From Streptomyces cucumeris (lineage in GTDB: Bacteria; Actinomycetota; Actinomycetes; Streptomycetales; Streptomycetaceae): a stretch of 64,000 nt of DNA. The number at the start of each line of letters is the position of its first letter. Within the stretch, counting starts at the first letter, position 1. A model generated the notes under the pieces. The model worked only from the letters and a program-made list of their open reading frames with translations. It made no database searches and was not told the DNA's origin. The stretch spans positions 1 through 64,000 of the forward strand of contig NZ_JANCLX010000011.1 of the NCBI RefSeq assembly GCF_024295805.1, given 5' to 3'. Made by a program: the position numbers and the translations under genes. This document shows positions 45,106 through 52,992 of the stretch, piece after piece.

Positions 45106-46869
45106 ATGACGAACGACGGGGGACGGGCGGACGAGCCCACCAGTTACACCTTGCCGCCGCCGCGCGCCCAGGGGACGCCTGCCCACGGCGCGCAGCCGCC
45201 CGCGAGCCCCTATGAGCCGACCCAGTTCGCCGCGCAGCAACCGCCCGCGGGCCGGTCCGCCGGTCCGGACGCGGGGCGGGTCATCGGTCAGCGCTACCGG
45301 CTGACCGCCCGGCTGGGCCACGGCGGGATGGGTACCGTCTGGCGGGCCCAGGACCAGGTCATGGACCGGGAGGTGGCGGTCAAGGAGCCGCGCGTCCCGG
45401 ACCACCTCCCGGACAGCGAGCGGCAGACGGTCTACCGGCGGATGGAGCGCGAGGCGCGCGCCGCGGCCCGGATCGACCACCCCTCCGTCGTCACCGTGCA
45501 CGACGTCGTGGTCGAGGAGGGGCGGCCGTGGATCGTGATGGAGCTGGTGACCGGGCAGTCCCTGGGCGACCGGCTGACCGAGGGCACCCTCGACCCGCGC
45601 GAGACGGCCCGGATCGGTCTCGCGGTGCTGGACGGTCTCGCCGCCGCCCATGACGCCGGGGTGCTGCACCGTGACGTCAAACCGGACAATGTGCTGCTCG
45701 GCCGGGGAGACCGGGTGGTGCTCACCGACTTCGGCATCGCCCAGATCCAGGGCGAGCAGGGGCTCACCGAGACCGGCGGTTTCGTCGGCTCGCCCGAATT
45801 CGTCGCGCCCGAGCGGGTGCTGGGGCAGCGGCCGGGTCCCGAGTCGGACCTGTGGTCGCTGGGCGTGGTGCTGTACACGGCCGTGGAGGGCATGTCCCCG
45901 TTCCGCCGCAGCCACTCCCCGTCCACCCTCCAGGCCGTGTTGCAGGCGGAACCGCAGATGCCCGCACGGGCTGCGGGGCCGCTGGGCGACATCATCATGC
46001 GGATGATGCGCAAGGACGCCTCACAGCGTCCTTCCGCCGCCGAGATCCGGCGGGCGCTGGAGACCGCGGCCCGTCCGCCCGAGCCCACGCCGACCGTCTT
46101 CGCGTCCGGCGCGCCCACGATGGCCGCGGGCAGCCTGCCGACGATGGCGGCCGGGGCCGGATTCGGCGCGGCGCCGTCCGCGGCGCCGTCCCCGGCACCG
46201 CAGCCCGCGGGGAACCGCTTCGTCCCGCCCATCCTGCACAAGAACCGCAAGGCCCAGGCGGGTCTGGGCGCACTGGTGCTGGTGGTGGCCGCCGCCCTGG
46301 TGCTGGTGATCGCAAAGCCGTTCGCGAGCGAGAGCCCGCTGCCGTCCGGCTGGGTCGAGCGCGACGAGCAGTCCCTGGTCGGCGCGACCCTGGCGATGCC
46401 CGAGGGGTACAAGCGGGTCCAGAACGACACCTACGACGATGCGCCGGAGGTCACGTTCACGGATCCCAGCGGCGTCTACACGATCACGCTCGGCGCGCTC
46501 GCCAACGACTCGGAGCGCCGGATCACCAGCTCCAGGGCCTCGGCCGGATCCCTCCGGGATTTCAATGAGGACGGCGCCCAGTCGCAGATGGAAGAGCCCA
46601 CGGTGAGCGCGATCGAGAACACCGAGCAGCAGGGCGCCCCCGCCGCGGACTTCAGCACCACCTACTACGAGCCCGGTACCTCCAGCGACAACCCCCGTAT
46701 CTCCTATCTGGACCGGGACCATGTGTACGCCGTCAAGGGCAAGATCGCCTGGGAGCTCACCCTGACGATGCCCGAGAAGGGCGACGCCCGGAAGACCGGC
46801 GACCGGATGTACGAGGATCTCCTGAAGAACTTCAAGATCAACAAGAAGTTCCGCCTCGACACCGACTGA
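45106..46869 (+). CDS. Membrane Ser/Thr protein kinase (second of a tandem pair)
   Basis: This 587-residue protein has a Pro-rich N-terminal tail (about 1-55), a kinase domain at about 60-325 ('GHGGMGTVWRAQDQ', 'EVAVKEPRV', 'HRDVKPDNVLL', 'LTDFGIAQIQ', 'GSPEFVAPERVLGQ'), a linker, a TM at about 387-405 ('LGALVLVVAAALVLVI'), and an extracellular domain beginning 'GWVERDEQSLVGATLAMPEG'. The extracellular start resembles that of the preceding kinase, so the pair likely arose by duplication. A strong palindromic terminator follows. Confidence 0.93.
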   Translation: MTNDGGRADEPTSYTLPPPRAQGTPAHGAQPPASPYEPTQFAAQQPPAGRSAGPDAGRVIGQRYRLTARLGHGGMGTVWRAQDQVMDREVAVKEPRVPDHLPDSERQTVYRRMEREARAAARIDHPSVVTVHDVVVEEGRPWIVMELVTGQSLGDRLTEGTLDPRETARIGLAVLDGLAAAHDAGVLHRDVKPDNVLLGRGDRVVLTDFGIAQIQGEQGLTETGGFVGSPEFVAPERVLGQRPGPESDLWSLGVVLYTAVEGMSPFRRSHSPSTLQAVLQAEPQMPARAAGPLGDIIMRMMRKDASQRPSAAEIRRALETAARPPEPTPTVFASGAPTMAAGSLPTMAAGAGFGAAPSAAPSPAPQPAGNRFVPPILHKNRKAQAGLGALVLVVAAALVLVIAKPFASESPLPSGWVERDEQSLVGATLAMPEGYKRVQNDTYDDAPEVTFTDPSGVYTITLGALANDSERRITSSRASAGSLRDFNEDGAQSQMEEPTVSAIENTEQQGAPAADFSTTYYEPGTSSDNPRISYLDRDHVYAVKGKIAWELTLTMPEKGDARKTGDRMYEDLLKNFKINKKFRLDTD

Positions 46870-46888
46870 GCCGCCGACCGCCTTGTGA

Positions 46889-46927
46889 ACACACGTCGCG
46901 CCAGCAATTGCTGGCGCGATTGTGTGT
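46889..46927. terminator. Palindromic terminator after the kinase pair
   Basis: A perfect 24-bp palindrome at 46896-46919 (centre CAGCAATTGCTG, outer arms TCGCGC/GCGCGA) is extended by ACACAC on the left and TTGTGTGT on the right, 20 bp after the kinase stop. It gives a 12-bp stem with an outer extension and a T-containing tail. Confidence 0.85.
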
Positions 46928-46990
46928 GACCGGTGAAGGGGAGTTACCGACGGGTACCCAAACCGGCCGCGGCCGCCTACTCTCAGCCGC

Positions 46991-48628
46991 ATGACGGAGA
47001 CGCAGGACAGCGCACGCGCACAGAGCGGCACCACCACCGCCCCCGCCGACGGCAATCCGGTCGCGGCCCCGGGCACCCGCACCGCCGCCGACGTCGTCAC
47101 CCCCGAGCTGGTCGCCCGGCTCGGCAAGGGCGTCGTGGGCAGCGGCCGCACCGTCAACCACACACCGTTCACCGGTGAGGTGCTCGCCGCCGAGCTGCCC
47201 GAGTCCACCCCGGAAGATGTCGCCACCGCCTTCCAGCGGGCCCGTGAGGCCCAGCGGACCTGGGCGGCGCTACCGGTCCGCAGGCGTGCCGCCGTCCTCC
47301 TCCGCTTCCATGACCTGCTGCTGGAGCGGCAGTCGGAGATCCTGGACCTCATCCAGCTCGAGACGGGCAAGACCCGGCTGCATGCCCATGAGGAGATCCA
47401 GGGCGTGGTGCTGGCCGCCCGCCACTACGGCCGCAAGGCCCACGGCTATCTGCGTCCCAAGGCCCGCGTCGGTGTGGTGCCGACCCTGACCAAGGTCACC
47501 GAGCTGCGCCAGCCGCGCGGGGTGGTCGGCCAGATCGTGCCCTGGAACTACCCGCTGGAGCTGTCCGTCGGCGATGCCGTCCCCGCGTTCGTCGCCGGCA
47601 ACGCGGTCGTGATGAAGCCCGACACCGAGACGTCGCTGACCGCCCTGTGGGCGCGGGAGCTGATGCTCGAGGCCGGAATGCCCGCCGGGGTGTGGCAGGT
47701 GGTGCTCGGCGAGGGGCCGGTGGTCGGCCCGGCCGTCATCGAGCACGCCGACTATGTCTCCTTCACCGGCTCCACCCGCACCGGCCGCGGCGTGGCCCAG
47801 GCCGCCGCCGCCCGGCTGGTGGGCTGCTCCCTCGAACTCGGCGGCAAGAACGCCATGCTGGTGCTGCGCGACGCCGATGTGGAGCGGGCGGCCGAGGGCG
47901 CGGTGCGCGCCTGCTTCGCCTCCGCCGGACAGCTCTGCATCTCCATCGAGCGGCTGTACGTCCATGAGTCGGTCGCGGACGCCTTCCTGGAGCGGTTCGC
48001 CGCCCGGACCAAGGCGATGCGGCTGGGCAAGGCGCTCGCGTACGGCGCCGAGATGGGCTCACTGGTCTCCGACCGCCAGCTCGACACCGTCACCCGCCAT
48101 GTGGAGGAGGCGGTCGCCAAGGGCGCCACGGTCGTCGCGGGCGGCCGTGCCCGGCCCGATATCGGCCCCTACTTCTACGAGCCGACGATCCTCGACGGGG
48201 TGGAGCCGCCGATGGCCGTGTGCACCGAGGAGACCTTCGGCCCGGTCGTCTCCATCTACCGCTTCACCGACGAGGACGACGCCGTCGAGCGCGCCAATGC
48301 CACCCCGTACGGGCTCAACGCGAGCGTCTGGACCAAGGACGGCGGGCGCGGCCGGGCCGTCGCCGCCCGGCTGCGCGCCGGAACGGTCAACGTCAACGAG
48401 GCGTACGGCGCGGCCTACGGCAGCGTCAACGCCCCCATGGGCGGTATGGGCGACTCCGGGCTCGGCCGCCGGCACGGCTCGGAGGGGATCCTCAAGTACA
48501 CCGAGGCGCAGACCGTCGCTCACCAGCGACTGCTGCCCCTGGGCCCGTCCTTCGGGATGACGGATGAGAAGTACGCGGCCTTCATGACCCGCAGCCTGCG
48601 CGCGATGAAGGCACTGCGCCTGCGCTGA
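46991..48628 (+). CDS. Succinate-semialdehyde dehydrogenase (NADP+)-type aldehyde dehydrogenase
   Basis: This 545-residue NAD(P)-dependent aldehyde dehydrogenase of the SSADH group probably oxidises succinate semialdehyde or a similar aldehyde. Motifs are 'VVGQIVPWNYPLELSVGDAV' near residue 182, 'FTGSTRTGRGVAQ' near 258, the catalytic Glu in 'LELGGKNAML' near 282, and the catalytic Cys in 'SAGQLCISIERL' near 316. 'EETFGPVVSIYRF' near 417 follows. A 45-residue N-terminal extension precedes the fold. The GMC oxidoreductase gene follows 26 bp later, suggesting an operon. Confidence 0.9.
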   Translation: MTETQDSARAQSGTTTAPADGNPVAAPGTRTAADVVTPELVARLGKGVVGSGRTVNHTPFTGEVLAAELPESTPEDVATAFQRAREAQRTWAALPVRRRAAVLLRFHDLLLERQSEILDLIQLETGKTRLHAHEEIQGVVLAARHYGRKAHGYLRPKARVGVVPTLTKVTELRQPRGVVGQIVPWNYPLELSVGDAVPAFVAGNAVVMKPDTETSLTALWARELMLEAGMPAGVWQVVLGEGPVVGPAVIEHADYVSFTGSTRTGRGVAQAAAARLVGCSLELGGKNAMLVLRDADVERAAEGAVRACFASAGQLCISIERLYVHESVADAFLERFAARTKAMRLGKALAYGAEMGSLVSDRQLDTVTRHVEEAVAKGATVVAGGRARPDIGPYFYEPTILDGVEPPMAVCTEETFGPVVSIYRFTDEDDAVERANATPYGLNASVWTKDGGRGRAVAARLRAGTVNVNEAYGAAYGSVNAPMGGMGDSGLGRRHGSEGILKYTEAQTVAHQRLLPLGPSFGMTDEKYAAFMTRSLRAMKALRLR

Positions 48629-48654
48629 CCAGTACGTATCCACGGAGGTACCCG

Positions 48655-50508
48655 TTGTCAGGGGACAAGTCCGCCCACCACAAGCAACCCGGCGACGGCA
48701 CCGGCTCCGCCACCGACGACGCCGGCTTCGACTACGACGTCATCGTCATCGGCTCGGGATTCGGCGGCTCGGTGTCGGCCCTGCGGCTGACCGAGAAGGG
48801 CTATCGCGTCGGGGTCCTGGAGGCGGGCCGCCGCTTCACCCGCGAGAGCCTGCCCAAGAACTCCTGGGACCTGCGCAACTACCTGTGGGCCCCGGCCCTC
48901 GGGCTGTTCGGGATCCAGCGCATCCATGTCCTGGGCAAGGTGATGGTGCTCGCGGGCGCCGGGGTCGGCGGCGGTTCGCTCAACTACGCCAACACCCTCT
49001 ACGTACCGCCCGCGCCGTTCTTCCGGGATCCCCAGTGGGGGCACATCACCGACTGGCAGGACGAACTGCGGCCCTACTACGACCAGGCGCGGCGGATGCT
49101 CGGGGTGCGGCTGAACCCCACGCTCACCCCGTCCGACGTCCATCTGAAGGCCACCGCGGAGAAGATGGGGGTGGGCGACACCTTCCATATGGCCCCGGTC
49201 GGTGTGTTCTTCGGGGACGGCCAGGACGCCGACGGCTCCGCCGAAGCCAAGGCGGAGCCGGGGGAGACGGTGGCCGATCCGTACTTCGGCGGCGCGGGCC
49301 CGGACCGCAAGGCGTGCACCGAATGCGGTGAATGCATGACCGGCTGCCGCCACGGCGCCAAGAACACCCTCAACGAGAACTACCTCTACCTCGCCGAGAA
49401 GGCCGGTGCGACCGTCCACCCCATGACCACCGTGGCGGCCGTGAGCGACGATCCGCAGGGCGGCTACCGCGTCACCACCGTGCCCACCGACAACCGGCGC
49501 AAGGGCAAACCCACCGCGCTGCGCGCCCGTTACGTGGTCGTCGCCGCGGGCACCTACGGCACCCAGACCCTGCTGCACACCATGCGGGACAAGGGGCTGC
49601 TGCCACGGCTTTCCGACCGGCTCGGCTTCCTCACCCGCACCAACTCCGAGGCGCTGGTGGGCGCGCAGACCACCGACCGCCGGTTCCGGGCGAAGAACCC
49701 GGGGGAGAAGAAGGCCGAGTTCAGCCATGGGGTGGCGATCACCTCATCGATCCACCCCAACGACACCACCCATATCGAACCGGTCCGCTACGGCAAGGGC
49801 TCCAACGCGATGGGCCTGATGTCCATCCTCCAGATCCCCCACGGCGGACGGGTGCCGCGCTGGCTCCAGTTCATCGGCGCCAACATCAAGCACCCCACGA
49901 TGGCGGCGCGTTCACTGTCCAACCGGCGCTGGTCGGAGCGGACCATCATCGGCCTGGTCATGCAGACCCATGACAACTCGCTGACCACGTACCGCAAGTC
50001 CAAGGGGCTGGGGAAGGGACTGCTGACCGCCCGGCAGGGCCACGGCCTGCCCAACCCGGACTACATCCCCGAGGGCGCCGAGGCGGCCCGCCACCTCGCC
50101 GAGTCGATCAACGGCTTCGCGGGCAGCAATGTCGGGGAGCTGATGGGCACCCCGCTGACCGCCCACTTCCTCGGTGGCTGTCCGATCGGTGAGGACGCCG
50201 AGCACGGGGTGATCGACCCGTACCACCGGCTGTACGGGCACCCGGGCATCCATGTCGTGGACGGCTCGGCGATCTCCGCGAACCTCGGCGTCAACCCGTC
50301 CCTGACCATCACGGCACAGGCCGAACGGGCCATGTCGCTGTGGCCGAACAAGGGCGAGGCCGATCCGCGCCCCGCCCAGGGCGAGCCGTACCAGCGGCTG
50401 ACACCCGTGGAGCCCACCGCTCCGGCGGTTCCGGCGGACGCGTTCGGGGCGCTGAAGCTGCCCCTGCTTCCGGTGCCGGCGGTTCCCCCGGCCCCGTCCG
50501 GGAGCTGA
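48655..50508 (+). CDS. GMC-family FAD oxidoreductase (cholesterol oxidase-like)
   Basis: This 617-residue enzyme starts at TTG 48655, 8 nt after GGAGG, so the rare start is supported by the SD. The FAD-binding motif 'DVIVIGSGFGGSVSALRLTE' lies near residues 27-47, and 'VLAGAGVGGGSLNYAN' near 97. A cysteine-rich segment 'CTECGECMTGCRHGAKN' lies near 222, as in cholesterol-oxidase-like GMC proteins. The C-terminal 'HVVDGSAISANLGVNPSLTI' completes the fold. The substrate is an alcohol or sterol of unknown identity. Confidence 0.9.
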   Translation: MSGDKSAHHKQPGDGTGSATDDAGFDYDVIVIGSGFGGSVSALRLTEKGYRVGVLEAGRRFTRESLPKNSWDLRNYLWAPALGLFGIQRIHVLGKVMVLAGAGVGGGSLNYANTLYVPPAPFFRDPQWGHITDWQDELRPYYDQARRMLGVRLNPTLTPSDVHLKATAEKMGVGDTFHMAPVGVFFGDGQDADGSAEAKAEPGETVADPYFGGAGPDRKACTECGECMTGCRHGAKNTLNENYLYLAEKAGATVHPMTTVAAVSDDPQGGYRVTTVPTDNRRKGKPTALRARYVVVAAGTYGTQTLLHTMRDKGLLPRLSDRLGFLTRTNSEALVGAQTTDRRFRAKNPGEKKAEFSHGVAITSSIHPNDTTHIEPVRYGKGSNAMGLMSILQIPHGGRVPRWLQFIGANIKHPTMAARSLSNRRWSERTIIGLVMQTHDNSLTTYRKSKGLGKGLLTARQGHGLPNPDYIPEGAEAARHLAESINGFAGSNVGELMGTPLTAHFLGGCPIGEDAEHGVIDPYHRLYGHPGIHVVDGSAISANLGVNPSLTITAQAERAMSLWPNKGEADPRPAQGEPYQRLTPVEPTAPAVPADAFGALKLPLLPVPAVPPAPSGS

Positions 50509-50525
50509 CGTCCGCCAACGGCGAA

Positions 50526-50556
50526 GGGGCCGCCCCCGGACGGTGGGGGCGGCCCC
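50526..50556. terminator. Bidirectional terminator between GMC and surface-protein genes
   Basis: GGGGCCGCCCCC (50526-50537) and GGGGGCGGCCCC (50545-50556) form a perfect 12-bp stem with a 7-nt loop between convergent genes. Confidence 0.88.
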
Positions 50557-50595
50557 TCGCTGCGGCGTGGTGCCTGCGCGTCGGCCCGGGGGCCG

Positions 50596-51624
50596 TTACG
50601 CGGCGGCGCCGCCGGTGCGACGGCGACGGACCACGAAGACGGCTCCGCCGCCCGCGGCCATCGCCACCCCGCCGATCAGGGCGATCGTCGGCAGTGCGGA
50701 GGAGGAACCCGTCTCGGCGAGGCTGCCCTTGGGGTTGATCTCCGTGTTGCCCTCGGGCTTCTCCGGCAGCGGCTTCTTGCCGCCCTGCGGCTTGGGCTCG
50801 GCCGGGGGCACCTCGCCCGGCTCCGAACCGGCCGCCAGCACGTCGAACTCGTAGTACTCACCGGTCGAGAAGACGCAGTTGCCCTTGTCGTCCGCGTAGA
50901 CGCCGATGCTGATCGCGTAGCCGAAACCCTCGGGCGCGCTCTTGGCCACGCTCAGCCGGAGGTCGACGGTGAGGGTCTCGTGCGGACGCACATCGGTGTA
51001 GCCCACGTAGCCCGCGCCCGGGTCGCTGTCGTCGGTGGAGATGTTCGTCCACACGCCGGTGTCGGGGTCCTTGTACTGGAGGGTGAGGTACTTGCCGGTG
51101 CCCTCGAAGTCGTCGGCGTCCACGGTCGCCGCGACGACACCGAAGTCCACCCGCTTGTAGGTGCGGTCGGAGTCGTTCTTCACCTGGAAGCCGAAGCCGT
51201 GGAAGCCGCTGCCCGCCACGACCTTCGAGGGCAGACCGGTGAGGGTGGTGCTGAGATCGGGGTCCTCGTGGTAGTCGCCGTCCTCCGCGCACTCACCGGG
51301 CCCGGTCGGCTCGTCGGTGGGCGACGTCGGCTTGTCGGTGGGGGTGGCGGTGTCCGTCGGCTCGGTCGACGGCGAGGCCGTGTCCGTCGGCTCGGTCGAG
51401 GGGGACGTCGTGTCCGTCGGCGTGGGGCTCGTGGGTGTGTCGCTCGGCGCGGGCGTGGTCGGGGACTGCGACGGGTCCGGCGACTGCGGCGGCTGGGTCG
51501 TCTCCGTCACCGACGGCGTCGGCGTGGGGTTTTCCTCGGCGAAGGCAGCCGGTGCCGCGAGCAGGGCGGCGGGAGCGATGGCGGCCGTGGCCGCGGCGGT
51601 CGCCAGAACGCGGCGAATCTTCAT
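50596..51624 (-). CDS. Sortase-anchored surface protein (LAETG)
   Basis: This 342-residue protein starts at ATG 51624 with a Sec signal peptide (core 'LATAAATAAIAPAALLAAP', cleavage near 'AFA|EE'). A Thr/Pro/Ser-rich stalk with 'TEPTDTASPS'-type repeats spans about 33-105. A folded domain follows ('TTLTGLPSKVVAGSGFHGFG', two Cys), then a Pro/Lys linker and the cell-wall sorting signal: LAETG at 302-306, a hydrophobic span and RRRR. LAxTG is the class E sortase motif used in Streptomyces. The ligand is unknown. Confidence 0.9.
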   Translation of the reverse strand: MKIRRVLATAAATAAIAPAALLAAPAAFAEENPTPTPSVTETTQPPQSPDPSQSPTTPAPSDTPTSPTPTDTTSPSTEPTDTASPSTEPTDTATPTDKPTSPTDEPTGPGECAEDGDYHEDPDLSTTLTGLPSKVVAGSGFHGFGFQVKNDSDRTYKRVDFGVVAATVDADDFEGTGKYLTLQYKDPDTGVWTNISTDDSDPGAGYVGYTDVRPHETLTVDLRLSVAKSAPEGFGYAISIGVYADDKGNCVFSTGEYYEFDVLAAGSEPGEVPPAEPKPQGGKKPLPEKPEGNTEINPKGSLAETGSSSALPTIALIGGVAMAAGGGAVFVVRRRRTGGAAA

Positions 51625-51885
51625 GAAGACCTCTTCTGGGTCCGTACGCGCCGCTGGTGGGCGGCGTGCATGTGGAAGGCCGTCGCGGTGGGGCGCGGTC
51701 TGGCCGTGCTGTGCACGTACATGACCAGCCCGGTGGCTGAAAGGTTGCCTTCACTTTTGCTCACAGAATGGTCACAGAATCCGGCGACTCGGTCAGAAGT
51801 CGGTCACGGCCGGTCGCGAGCGAGGGGTGGCATCCGCCGCGGCGGTCTGTGGGGAGCGGCACCGGGAGGCGGCGATACCCATGCG

Positions 51886-51928
51886 AAGGGCCCCGGGGCG
51901 CCCGAGCGGGCGGGCGCCTCGGGGCCCT
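51886..51928. terminator. GC-rich hairpin, likely terminator
   Basis: AGGGCCCCGGGGCGCCCG on the left pairs with GGCGCCTCGGGGCCCT on the right with one bulge. It stands alone between the LAETG and chorismate mutase genes, so the terminated transcript is not identified. Confidence 0.55.
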
Positions 51929-51935
51929 AGGCGGT

Positions 51936-51966
51936 CAGCACCGGCGTCAGGGCAGCGCCGGTGCTG
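51936..51966. terminator. Perfect 11-bp hairpin
   Basis: CAGCACCGGCG (51936-51946) and CGCCGGTGCTG (51956-51966) pair exactly around a 9-nt loop. A third smaller hairpin AGCGGCGC/GCGCCGCT follows at 51970-51994. Confidence 0.6.
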
Positions 51967-52397
51967 AGAAGCGGCGCCGGGGGGTTGCGCCGCTGGCTTC
52001 GGGGCCGGAGTTCAGAAGATGTCGAAGGGGGCGTACGCCCGCGTGGTTGTACCAATGACGGGAGTGTGACCCGGGGCTTTTCGCCTTCCTGCATCGTGGT
52101 GGATGCGGAGCACCGGGCGCAACCGTTTCGACCGGATACGGTCGGTCCCAGGCGTCCCCGGGACCGACCGTCCTTGAGGTGGTGACCGGGCTGCTGTCCC
52201 CTGCCGACCGGTCACCTCGCCGGAGCGAGGTCCCACGACGCGCACCGCCTGAATCACCGCAGGGGGCGCGTCTCATCGCTTCGACGGATCTGAGCCACGC
52301 GTGGATTTTTCCGGGCCGCTCCTGGCTGGTGCGGCACCGGGCTCAACGAGCCCGCTCGCGGGCCGGTCACGCGCCGTACGGGTGATGGCGCCGAACG

Positions 52398-52682
52398 TCA
52401 GATCCGGCCGCGGCACAGCTCCAGCAGCGTCATGGCGAGGGTGGTGCCCGGCCTGCCGAGCCCCTCCCGGTAGCGGTCGAGGATCTCCATCTCGCGGGAG
52501 AGGTGCACCCGCCGCCCGCCCGACCCGATCCGGGCCCGCTGGACGGAGGCCGAGACGTCCATCCGCTCCCGGACGAGGTCCAGGATCCGGGCGTCGAGGG
52601 CGTCGATGCGCTCCCGTGCGGTGCGGATCACCTCGGCGGCGTCGCTGACCTCGGCCGTACTGCTGCCGGTGGTGGTGCTCAT
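52398..52682 (-). CDS. Chorismate mutase (AroQ type)
   Basis: This 94-residue all-helical enzyme converts chorismate to prephenate, the branch point to Phe and Tyr. AroQ features are 'ARERIDALDARILDLVRERM' near residue 22, the basic 'SVQRARIGSGGRRVHLSREM' region near 46, and 'LDRYREGLGRPG' near 68. The start is ATG 52682 with AGGAG upstream. It is preceded by a Phe/Tyr leader ORF and an attenuator-type terminator, which points to feedback by charged tRNA-Phe/Tyr. It is divergent from guaA. Confidence 0.92.
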   Translation of the reverse strand: MSTTTGSSTAEVSDAAEVIRTARERIDALDARILDLVRERMDVSASVQRARIGSGGRRVHLSREMEILDRYREGLGRPGTTLAMTLLELCRGRI

Positions 52683-52751
52683 ATTCCGTTTCTCCTGGTC
52701 TCTCGGGGGTGGACCCGGAGTCCGGCGGGAGAGCCCGGAGGAGGGAAAACA

Positions 52752-52788
52752 CCAGCGCCCCGGGCCTTTGCCGGCCCGGGGCGCCTGG
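52752..52788 (-). terminator. Attenuator terminator upstream of chorismate mutase
   Basis: On the minus strand, CCAGGCGCCCCGGGCC pairs with GGCCCGGGGCGCTGG across the loop GGCAAA and is followed by TGTTTT. This is one of the few hairpins here with a real U tract. It lies between the leader ORF stop (52808) and the chorismate mutase start (52682). The leader segment CCGGCCCG (in codons 13-15 of the leader) is the exact complement of CGGGCCGG in the terminator's left arm and loop, giving a possible antiterminator. Confidence 0.8.
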
Positions 52789-52807
52789 GAAGTCGCTTGT
52801 CAGTGGT

Positions 52808-52879
52808 TCAAGCAGCACGACCATGGCAGCCGGACGGGCCGGTGCCATAGGTAAAGACGAAGGTCATGCGCGTGGACAT
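52808..52879 (-). CDS. Phe/Tyr-containing leader peptide (23 codons) of chorismate mutase
   Basis: The ORF from ATG 52879 encodes 23 residues (MSTRMTFVFTYGTGPSGCHG then RAA). Codons 7, 9 and 11 are Phe UUC, Phe UUU and Tyr UAU. UUU and UAU are rare in Streptomyces genes. The start is 7 nt after a -10 hexamer, so translation probably begins leaderlessly. The reading frame ends before the terminator, as expected of an attenuation leader. No family match is claimed. Confidence 0.75.
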   Translation of the reverse strand: MSTRMTFVFTYGTGPSGCHGRAA

Positions 52880-52886
52880 GGCGCCG

Positions 52887-52916
52887 ATTATGAGCCCGTT
52901 AGAATCGAAAGTCCAA
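52887..52916 (-). promoter_or_regulatory. Promoter of the chorismate mutase leader transcript
   Basis: On the minus strand, -35 TTGGAC (52911-52916) and -10 CATAAT (52887-52892) are separated by 18 bp, close to the vegetative consensus. The predicted start is at or next to the leader ATG at 52879. On the plus strand a guaA -10-like TAGAAT overlaps at 52900-52905. Confidence 0.72.
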
Positions 52917-52992
52917 CGCGCCGGAACAGTCCCCTGTGCGGACCGGTCCGCCCGAGTACCACCCCGATCACCACCGCCGGAAGGCCGCCGAA

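Larger units (their letters stand above)
51625..52397. other. 773-bp noncoding region with three consecutive hairpins
   Basis: No convincing gene is present. The left part is the promoter region of the LAETG gene. Hairpins occur at 51886-51928 (AGGGCCCCGGGGCGCCCG with partner), 51936-51966 and 51970-51994. An AT-richer patch GTTGTACCAATGACGG (about 52044) lies to the right. Short ORFs there look like shadows. Confidence 0.5.

Noticed and set aside
46928..46990. Riboswitch upstream of the aldehyde dehydrogenase gene
   Set aside because: The interval is too short and shows no recognisable conserved core.
52012..52257. Minus-strand 81-codon ORF ending in 'TTRAYAPFDIF'
   Set aside because: The last residues look protein-like, but there is no SD, no recognisable homologue, and the upstream part has shadow composition.
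52936..52992. Earlier start for guaA at 52936
   Set aside because: The added residues are His/Arg/Pro-rich and unlike GuaA N-termini; GTG 52993 has GGAAGG upstream.
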